Of a stretch of 64,000 bases of DNA, positions 47,307 to 57,800 are shown piece by piece. Position numbers and translations under genes: made by a program. Under the pieces are notes generated by a model. That model saw only the letters and a program-made list of their open reading frames with translations, was not told the DNA's origin and ran no database searches. Source of the stretch: Phoenix dactylifera (taxonomy: Eukaryota > Streptophyta > Magnoliopsida > Arecales > Arecaceae); assembly GCF_009389715.1 (NCBI RefSeq), contig NW_024067786.1, positions 372,001 to 436,000 of the forward strand. The letters are read 5' to 3'. The first letter of the stretch is position 1. Each line of letters starts with the position of its first letter.

Positions 47307-48808
47307 AAAAGAAATAAAGAAAACAATTGATGATTTATAATGATTGGTCTAAAGTAATGTATAGACCCCAAGAAGACAGCTGACCCAACATCACAGTTTA
47401 ATAGCTTTACTGTGCATCTTGGTTCTAGGGCAAGCAACTGAGTAGTCTTGAATTTTGAAAACCTTTTATGTGCTGTATTTTCTATAAAGCAAGCATTTCG
47501 AAAGAGTGAAGACACATGGATGACTGCAGCAAAGCCCAGAAGCCCTAGGCATTGTTAGGCATCAATCAACAAAAGCGACATAAACTGTAATGTGGTTGAT
47601 ATGTGAGTTTTTGTCCAATGGTTTTTAGGATATTAATTTTGTTTTTTTGGGATAATTAACTACAGACAATGAACTTGTGTTCCCCCAACTTATTTAGAGA
47701 TAAGCTTTTATTTGTTTAATTTTCTTCTAGAATGGGTGCAATTCTTTAAGGCTGCGCTTGGTAGTGGGGATAAATTTTGGAGGGTAATCCTGTCTATTAT
47801 TAATAGGCTAAACAATTCCATGAAATAAGTTTATTTTCAGTATTTGGTTGGAGAGATAAGCGGAGGAATAAATGAGTGCATCCATTTCATAATTATTTGG
47901 ATTTTATTACAAGGATAAAATTGCCCTCCTTTTGGAGTGTTTAAAGAGTGGATAGAGGCAAAATTATAATTGAAGTGGGATAAGTTCTCTCTATGCCATG
48001 GAATGATTCTATTTTGTTGTTCCGAGGGAATATAAATATCCAGACAAATCTATTTCTTGGACATATTCTAAAACTATTCCATGACGGTCTCTGAACATTT
48101 GGCAAGCTAATACCCCACCTCAGTCTTTGGTACTCCACCTCATGGACTTTGTTATGCCGGCATTTCCTCTATTAAACCTTGATAAAAATGAAAGCCATAG
48201 ACACTTGCAAAAGAACTCAGACTAGTGTCCTGCAACTGAGTTTGATCTTTACCCCGAAAACACTTAATGCTTTACAATATCCTGCCATCCAATCAGCAAG
48301 AGCTTCTAAGTTAATTCTAACAATAGCGATAAAGAGGATATCAATCAGGTTGCTGAACAACTACTGTCAGAGCAACTTCCCCCAGAAAACATATCACCAG
48401 ACGCAGACTTGCTCAAAAAAATTTCATCCATTTTTTAATATAATTCTTTCCCTATCCTGAGGCCCCGAGTTCAATCACAAGAGTTTTTTGGTAGGAAGTT
48501 CATTCGCAGCGTTGCCTGACCAAACCAAAATGGGAGCCATTACAAGACAGCGCAGTGTTGCTGACAAGATAACATAAAGCTTCACTCTGTAAAAGTTGAG
48601 CCCTTGCATACAGGCATCTGTACCTATATTTAAAATACCAGCCAGAGTAAACGATATATACAGTACATTGTTCTCACTTCAAATAAACCATAAAATTGTC
48701 TTAGCACAAGCTAAAGGAATTATACAATTAGTATAATACCAATGTGCCCCATGAAAATGAAGTTAAGAACAAACGCATCATTAATTTGATACAAAACCAC
48801 TGGATTTT
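47307..48808. other. Intergenic between convergent lipase and AP-1 sigma genes
   Basis: Contains the 3' UTRs of both genes, which converge here. A segment 47750-48130 starts GCGCTTGGTAGTGGGG and has matching GGTGGGGTATTAG/GGAGTACCAA on the other strand near 48110-48140. It may be a MITE, not proven. Confidence 0.4.
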
Positions 48809-51800
48809 CTACTTGGTAGCCTGCGCAATCATGTTGCTAATTGAACTAGCCTGCTCTTTGGCTGTTTCCACCAATGCATCCTGCAGACCAAATTCAAATT
48901 GTTAAAACAACATTTTTCTAATAAAGGAACTCTGAAAGGGCAGCAGTCTTGTTATTCCTCTCCTTGATGGTTATTAAGAGAGAGCTAGATGATCGAAAGG
49001 ACAATGATAGAGCAGCAGATAAATGAAAACAAGATTTTTTTTTCCTTAAACAACCGAGGAAATATCATCCTCACGGATGTTTTCTACAAAAAATATTTGT
49101 CTACCTATTTTTTATTCTCTGGCAATTATATGAACTGCTATCTGATGAAAGTGAAATGTCATCTATCATAAACAGTCAATAAGAACAACAGTTGAAATGT
49201 TCCTAGATTGTAGGTTGAAACATCAACTGGTATAAAGGTGATATCAGAGCAGAACAGTTGTAATTATTTACCTGTGCAGCTATGAGCCGTGCAACAGTTT
49301 TCTTGCTTGGCTCCTGAAGTTCACCGGCAATCAGAATCTCATCCAATATATAGTATGCCTGCTCATAAGGCAAGTGCCAGGGATGTCAGAGCAGAAAACA
49401 AAGATGAAAATTGACCCAATTAAATGGCAATATATGGCAATACCTTGTGAAAATTGAAGATCAAGTCAAGCTCACAGACCTGAGAAAGTGTAAAGAAATG
49501 GTAATTTTATATAGGAATGCTGTTTACGTATCAAGAGTACATATAACTATCAAACAGTCAACTCACACTGCCAAAGTATCGATCCAATATCTCAACGAAA
49601 TGATGAATAATTTCAAGAATTTCCAGTTCATTGTCATCTGCATCAATGCACATGCAGAAGTAGAGGCTGGCATATCTGTAGATGCAACAAGAACATTATT
49701 TGGTAACCCCAGAAAACAGCATAAAAATTGGCAGACCTTGAAAGCAACACGTCGATATTAATTTTAACATGACATTACCTTCTATATACAACCTTGTATC
49801 CTTTCCACTCAACAAAATTGCAGAGCTTTGGACCTCGTGCGAGAATCATTCCACTAAGCTCTCGAATGACCTTTGTAAGACAATGAAAGCATTTAGGAAG
49901 CACATAAATTGAACCTTTGTAATGGCTCCAGTTTTGGAACTGGAACCAATTTAGGAAGCACAAAAATTGAATGAAAGTTCAAATTTTCTCTGCTTATTTC
50001 CATTCAAACATATCAGGGAGGAGAGGTGATACAGGATATCAAGAAAACATCACTTCATTTATACTACTGACTCTTCAGGATGGTAGTAAGACCTTCTTTC
50101 TATAACAGACAAACTAGCATGCCAAATAGAACAGCCACAAATGTCAACTTCGAAGTTACAAATGCAATGGTAAGCTTAACATAAAATTACCTGTTTAAAT
50201 AAAATGGAAATGTAACATCTACTTGAGATTATAAAACAAGCTTTAGCCCATCAATTCAGGGTCAATTTTATGTCTTGGTATCAAGAGAGAAGCAAGAAGC
50301 CCCATGACATAAGTCATTGACACCTGAGGTCTTGAATGGATGAAAGCCAGCCATTAGCCAAACACAAAAATTATCGATCCAGCATACTAGGTAGGTATGC
50401 ATTTCCTAGACAAAGTGGAACATGATAGAAGTGATGAACCCACTATGAAGAAAAATTGGCCTAGTTTCTTTTCCGTCATCTTCCCATCAATCATAAATGT
50501 CTGGGTATCAAATACATGAGCAGAAAACAAATCTCAATATATATATTCAACAAGCCACAAATTGCATTTCTTGAAACAGGTGAGCAACAAACAGAAGCGT
50601 TAATTCAAATGTAAAACTAGATTAGATATAAAAGATACAGAAACATAGGAGAGGATACCAATGTTCAGAAAGCCACAAGACAATCGGGTTACCACAGATA
50701 TTACAGGAGGAAAACAGTTCCATTTCTGAAGACACAACTTAAATGGTAAACTTTACATAAGACAAGCTTTTGAAACCAAGAAATCAAACAGTAAAATAAG
50801 TTAATATATCAGGGACAATAGAAAGTAGCAACATATCAAAAAGGATGGACTATAAAATTTTACAGAACAGCATACCTTGGTTCTTTCTTTTTGTGAGTAC
50901 GGGGAGTACCATTTTGTCAATCTAACCTTTCCTTGTCGACTAATTAAAACTACAAAATGGATCTGGAAAAGGTGAAAATGAAATAAATTATTAGACATGC
51001 AATACAAGAACAGATGCCAAGGCCTTCAAGCAAGTAGAAACTCTTAGCTAGCATGTTTAACAACAAGAAGTGAAATCTCTCTCTCTCTCTCTCTCTCTCC
51101 CTCTCTCATTATCAAATATCTTATTCACTTAGTTCGATCATCTCTCACAGTGAACAAAAATGGAGAAAAATGCAAGTATTAGTGGAGCAGAATTAGTGTT
51201 TGGGATGAAGGCATTATTATTGAAATTTATCTATGCAGTTGGCTCTCTTGTTTTCTTATACATTCATTCATCTTCCATGACCCGTGTGCACATAGATGCA
51301 ATCATCAACCAATAACTAGAGGATAGACAATAGGTTGACCTTGTGATCATAAAATTCAAATGACTGTTACATGGAGCCTTCTTGAATGGAGCTTTTCTCT
51401 ATAGCCAACTGCATATCTGATCGGATAAAGTTTGGATGATGCTAATTATACTGACCCGCAATATGATACCACCCTGATTTGTCCACCACTTCATCTTCTA
51501 CTCCCACTTAAATGCAACCAGCAAAATCCCTTTGACGTCCCCCATTTCTAACACTACAAACTTAGACTTCCCACACATCTGCCCGGGCATTCTCATCACT
51601 ACTACTCTAACCTTACATTCCCAGCACCTTCTTTGGTGCCCCTTGATGGGGGTCAAAATGGATCGTCCAGCCCACAACAAAAAGGAGGCCTAATTTCGGC
51701 CCAATACACACCAACGCCGATCAGACGTATCCTCAATCCAACCCAGAATCAACCCGACCTCGGACTCTACCGAAAGTTCCTCCAACTTCCTGTATTCGCC

Positions 51801-54800
51801 AACGCGCCCCAAGCAGACGTATCCTCAGTCCAACCCAGAATCAACCCGACCTCGGACTCTACCGAAAGTTCCTCTACTTCCTGTATTCGCCGACGCGCCC
51901 CGGCCAAGCTCGGGGCGCCCTCCTTATTCGCCGACGCGCCCCGGCCAAGCTCGGGGCGCCCTCCTTATTTGCCAGCACGCTTTGGCCAAGCTCGAGGCGC
52001 CCTCCTGTATTCCCTGACGCGCCCCGGCCGAGTCTGGGGTGCTTGCCTTATTCGCTGACGCGCCCGACCAAGCTCGGGCGCCCTCTCCAGCAATGCACCC
52101 CGACCCTCAGGCTCGAGGCACTCCACCAAGCACGCCTCCAAATTCGGGACGCTAGGCTGACCTCAATACCCGTCCAGCTGACCTCGCCAAATGCCAGATG
52201 CAGCCTCGGCAAGCTACGCCTCGCCAACCACCGCACCCATGTGCATCCATTCGCCCTCCTACGTGGCCATGCATTGCGACGTCGCCACACCATGCTCCGA
52301 TTACCAACGCAGGACGGCAGGACGGCCAGGGGCAACATCTTACCGTTCCCAAGAACGGACTCCACTGCGCGCCATAAGCAAGCCCAAGCAGCGCGCCACT
52401 CCCACTCATGATGATAACGGGCCATGCCCTGCTACAGCTGTCAACGTCTCGCCATTCCGCAGGACAGACTCCAACACGCGCCACAAGCTAGCTCAGGCTG
52501 CACGCCACTCCCTCTCATAATGAGGAGGGGCCATACCTCCGCCACCTAAGCGCTCCTACCAGGGCTATAAAAGATCCCAACAGGTAATGCCTAAGAGACC
52601 TTCGGGGCTGGATATACAAACCTCCACTCTAACTTGATCGTCGGAGAGCCCTCACCGAAAACACCGGTAAGGCTTTGTGTAGGTACACAGCCGGTCGCAG
52701 GAGATCGTTCTCCCCGTCTTCTTCTTCACTCCGATAGCTCCTCCGACTCCTCCGGCGCGGTCACCCTCGGGCCAGATTTGAACCACAACATTTCTGGCGC
52801 TAGAAGAAGGGTCTGAGTCGTGACCATGAGGTTAAGGAGTCACGGAGCTCCGAACGCGTCGAGTGACCAGACGTCGGTGCCTGGCCACTCCCTTCAAAGT
52901 CCGCCTCCTGCAGCACCTTCATCGGCAGACCAGATCCTCCAGGTCCAGCCAGAGCAGTTTTACCTACTGGCTCAACAAGTCCAAGCTCTTACTGTCGCTG
53001 TTCAAAGCCTTCAGCCGGTAGGAGCCTCATCTTTCGTCGAGCTCGACAGAAAGATCGAGGAAGTGGGGCGGCAAGTCCAAATACTCCGGAGACAAGTTGT
53101 GGAGCGCTACAAGGGGTGTCGTCAATCAAGGAGCAAATCCCCTCGAAGGTCTAGTAAGTACGCCCCCCTCAGCTTTGCGGAGTATACTCCCCTCACGTCC
53201 TCCCGGACGGAGATCCTTATAGAGATCGAGGATCGCGGCTACCTCCGACCTCTACCTAAAATGCGACCATCAGTATCGCGACAGCACCAGGACAGGTAGT
53301 GTCGCTTCCACAAAGACCATAGTCATGACCCGGAGGACTGCTACCAACTCCGTGACAAGATTGAAGCGATTGTCCGCCAAGGCCTACTGATCAGTTTGTC
53401 CATGACCAAGCCGACAGAATGGAGTTCGACGGACAAAGCCCGGAGCCGCTCAATGGGTCCGACAACAATTTCCCCAGTACGGGCACCGTCAATACTGCCC
53501 CTCCCCATCCTATATGCTAGTGGCCCTTTTCGACTTCTGGGGGCAGGGGCGAGGCTGTGCCCCCGTTAGTCCGGGTCCCACGACCCGGGATGTAAGCTAT
53601 AGCTCCCGGATGGGACTTTAGCCCCGCCGGGTCAGGGTTCCTTTTTTTAAAAAAAAAATCAGAATGTGTCTATTAATAAAGTCACTCCCTGGGATTTCTC
53701 TAAAGTGTCTCCGAAACCCCTAATGGGCTCGCCACACTCCAGCTGCCCCCACAGCGCGAGTCATATATTGATTTATCGACAAAGTCGTCCTTCGAGCTCG
53801 GCTCGGGACGCCCTACAGCATCGATTGAGAGTCAAAGGGCCTCACGACTGCCTGCAGGATCTATCAACAAAGTCGTCCCTCGAGCTCGGCTCGCCCTGCA
53901 GCATCGATTGAGAGCCAAAGAGCTTCACGACCAAGGTTCGCCATACCGGTACCGAACCCCGTACCGGTGCCGCATTAGTATAGGCGTACCGAGTGTCGGT
54001 ACGGTACCGTACGCTCGGTACCGACCGTACCGACATTGGTGTACCGATACCGGTACCCATCGGTATGGGTACGGTACGCTCGGTACCGACCGGTACCGAC
54101 CGGTACAGCGAACCTTGCTCACGACTGTAGGATCTATCGACAAAGTCATCCCTCGAGCTCGGCTCGGGACGCCCTGTAGCATCGATTAAGAGCCAAAGAG
54201 CCTCACGACTGTAAGATCTATCGACAAAATCGTCCCTCAAGCTTGGCTCGGGACGCCCTGCAGCATCGATTGAGAGCCAAAGGGCCTCACGACTGCAGGA
54301 TCTATCGACAAAGTCGTCCCTCGAGCTCGGCTCGGGACGTCCTGCAGCATCGATTGAGAGCCAAAGGGCCTCACGACTGCAAGATCTATCGACAAAATCG
54401 TCCCTCGAGCTCGGCTCGGGACGCCCTGTAGTATCGATTGAGAGCCAAAGGACCTCACGACTGCAGCATCTATCGACAAAGTCGTCCCTCGAGCTCGGCT
54501 CGAGACGCCCTACAATATCGATTGAGAGCCAAAGGGCCTCGCGACCACAGGATCTGTTTATAAAGGGCGCCCTTGATCTGAGTGGAGGGACGCCCTGCGG
54601 CGTCAACTGGGAGCCGTTAAAGAGCACCCCCGTCCGCAGTACTCTATAAAGTGCGCCCCCGATCTGAGTTGGGGGCGCCCTGCAGCGTCAACGGGGAGCC
54701 ATTGAAGAGCACCCCCGTCCGCAGTACTCTAAAAGTGCACCCCTGATCTGAGTGGAGGGCGCCTTGCGGCGTCAACGGAGAGCCGTTGAAGAGCACCCGT

Positions 54801-57800
54801 CCGCAGTATAATATTCTCGAGCTGGTATCAACCCTCGAGCGGATTTCTATTCTCGAGCAGGTCTCGAGCTATTTCTGAGCTGGAATCAACCCACAGGCGG
54901 AATTCTATTCTCGAGCTAGTATCAACCCTCGAGCGGATTTCTATTCTCGAGCAGGTCTCGAGCTAGTCCCGAGCTGAAATCAACCCTCGGGCGGAATTCT
55001 ATTCTTGAGCTGGTATCAACCCTCGAGCGGATTTCTATTATCGAGCAGGTCTCGAGCTATTCTTGAGCTGGAATCAACCATTGGGCGGAATTCTAGTCTC
55101 GAGCTGGTATCAACCCTCGAGCGGATTTCTATTCTCGAGCAGGTCTTGAGCTATTCTCGAGCTGGAATCAACCCTCGAGCGGAATTCTATTCTCGAGCTG
55201 GTATCAACCCTCGAGCGGATTTCTATTCTCGAGCAGATCTCGAGCTATTCTCGAGCTGGAATCAACCCTCGGGCGGAATTCTATTCTCGAGCTGGTATCA
55301 ACCCTCGAGCGAATTTCTATTCTCGAGCAGATCTCGAGCTATTTCCGAGCTGGAATCAACCCTTGGGCGGAATTCTATTCTCGAGCTGGAATCAACCCTC
55401 GAGCGGATTTCTACTCTCGAGTAGGTCTCAAGCTGGTGACAACCTTCGAACAGATTTTTCTCGAGCTACTTTCAAGTCAGTTTTCTTCCTTCGCCAGCAT
55501 CGCCTCTTTGGGCCAGGCTCAAGCTAGCCTGTAATATTAAACAAAGAGCCACGAGCTCAATTTACTAGAGGATTATTCCCAAGACAAAAGCAAATGCCGA
55601 GCATGAGGACTTTGGCGAATGCCCAAAGCAGCCCCTGCTATGAGAGATAGACTCAAGCCTGAGCTGCGTGGTTCGGATTTTTGACAACCGGACACAAAGC
55701 AGGACGAGCTCGAATGCCTAGCCAGATTATAAGGGCGAAGCAAAAGAAGCTCGAACACTCAACAAAAGGTACGAAGTACTAAAAGAAACTGTATATTTCA
55801 TTAACGTCAAAAAGGGGCCAAAGGCACAATACAAGGGAACCCGACCTAGAGGTCGGGCAGAATACAATAGGCCCGAGGCGGCCGACCTTACAAAAATAAG
55901 AACAGAAAACTAGTTAATCTGGACGACCTCCACATCGGCGTTAGGAGCGGATTCCGTTCCAGTAGCGATTTCAGGGACGACCTCTGGTCTGACTTCGGCG
56001 ATGGCTTCTGCGGCACCCCCGGCCATTTCGGCAGCTTCGTCCAGATTTGGCTGAAGGGTACTAAGGTTGGATCAAAAAAAGTCGCTAGACTTGATCGCGA
56101 CAATTCTCGAAGCCCTGAATCATCGCAGTAGCAGCCCCTTCCGCCAGCTCGTTAAGATACTCTCCCGACTGGCGGAACTTCCTAACGGCCTCACAGGCAG
56201 ATTCCTCCAAGAGGCCTTCAAGTCGCCCGACCTTTGGCCTCAGCTCCTCAACCTCGCTTTGAAGGCGGATCAGAGCAGCTTCAAACTCCGAGATCCGACC
56301 TGCAGCGGATGAACAAGCCCGGGAGTGATCGGCCTCCATTTCCCAGATCTGAGCAAGCTTGTCTTTAAGTAGGGCCTCAACAGGCCGTACCTTCTTTCTG
56401 GCACTCCGAAGCCGTTGCTTAGCAACCGCAGCCCTCACCTCGATCCTGCACCGCTGCTGCTCAACCAGTGTCGCCCGCTCCTCGGCCTCCTGTCCCTAGA
56501 GCTCAACACGCTCCACCCTCGGCCTAAGCGCCCTTATCTCCTTCCGGTAGGTGAGCATGCTAGACATCAGCATGTCAACCACATGAAGGGACTGGCACAA
56601 AAGATGAAGTCAGTGAAGGTCGGACACTTGCAAAGAAAATGAATAAGCAGAAGGGTTGCACTACTCACCCGGACACTGTTTGAATAAACACGACGAACAA
56701 AGTCATCGAAGTTCTCCATTAAGGCTCGATCGCGCGGGAGCATGATGATGCGCACGAGCTCGCTAGAGCCGAGTCGCCCTTAGATATGCGGCACTGATGC
56801 CGCGATGGTCTTGTCCCGAACTTGGAAGGAATGGAGTCGACCCCGGTTGACGTCGGAACCCCAGGAGGAGTCAAAACCCCAGCGAAGGTTGGAGCCTCAG
56901 GGAAAGTCGCGACCTTAGCAAGGGTTGGGCCCACAAAAGGAGTCAGGAGCTCGGACCCGCTCCCCAACTCGGGACCCGATTTAGATAGTCGGATAGCTTC
57001 TCCGGCCTCTTGGACTTGGCCGATGGACACGGCCGCCACTGAACCAGAAGGGCTCCCCCTTGCCGCTAATAAGGGCACCTCGACCGCCGCCGCGAGAGCC
57101 TGATCAAATCCGACTTCATCAAGGGCGGCAACCTCAAACGCTTCAAGCTCACTCCGCTCAATCTCAGAGTCGGAGCTAACTCTGGTCTTCTTTGGCCTTC
57201 TTTCGGGTTGAGCCCCCTCCGAGGTGGCCATCCTCTTTCTATACTTGGCCATCAACGTCTTGGCGTTGAAGATCATCCCTACAATATCTGACGACAAAGG
57301 TCTTATTAAGACCCAGCATGGAAAGAAAAAAGGAGCAACTAAGTTACTCTTACCTTCGGGGCGAGCCGGGCTCAGGCCAAGATTTACCAAAGCCTCCTCG
57401 GTGAGCAGGTCGGAGAGCTGTGGAGTTCCCTCCAGCCCGAGCAAACTATCTAAAATACCCTGCTCGGACTGCGACAACTGTGGGAGCTTATTATTCGCTG
57501 AGGCCAGCAGAAAGCTCCAGGTCAGATTAAACCCCCACGACCGCTCGGAGGAAATAAGGAAAACTTGTTCTTCCACCCATGGTTGGAGGTAGGAATACCC
57601 CTGAAAAGCTTATGGCCTCCTCGGGAGGAGAAGTACCACCATCCTTTGTCTGCGGGGTTGTCCTTTAATATAAAGCAACTCCTGAAGACGTTTACTGAGG
57701 GGAGCAGACCGTGTGCAAGGCAAAGGGCGAGGAAGCCAAATATCATCCTCCACGAGTTCGGGACGAGCTGTGCAGGCACAAGACGGTAAACCGTCAGAAG

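Noticed and set aside
47750..48140. MITE between the lipase and AP-1 sigma genes
   Set aside because: The inverted ends are too weak and no target duplication was found.
53842..54627. 261-aa minus-strand ORF
   Set aside because: It is the translation of the 84-bp tandem repeat (84 is divisible by 3, so any stop-free unit gives a long ORF) plus the MITE. Not a protein gene.
55005..55424. 139-aa plus-strand ORF rich in SSWYQPSS and LELEST units
   Set aside because: Translation of the 94-bp tandem array; no protein family.
53767..55440. CRISPR-like regular repeats
   Set aside because: Units are contiguous tandem repeats without unique spacers, in a plant retrotransposon.
56822..57103. Plus-strand ORFs over 56822-58381 as pol of the retrotransposon
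   Set aside because: No protease, reverse transcriptase, RNase H or integrase motif in any frame of the plus strand; they mirror the antisense gene.
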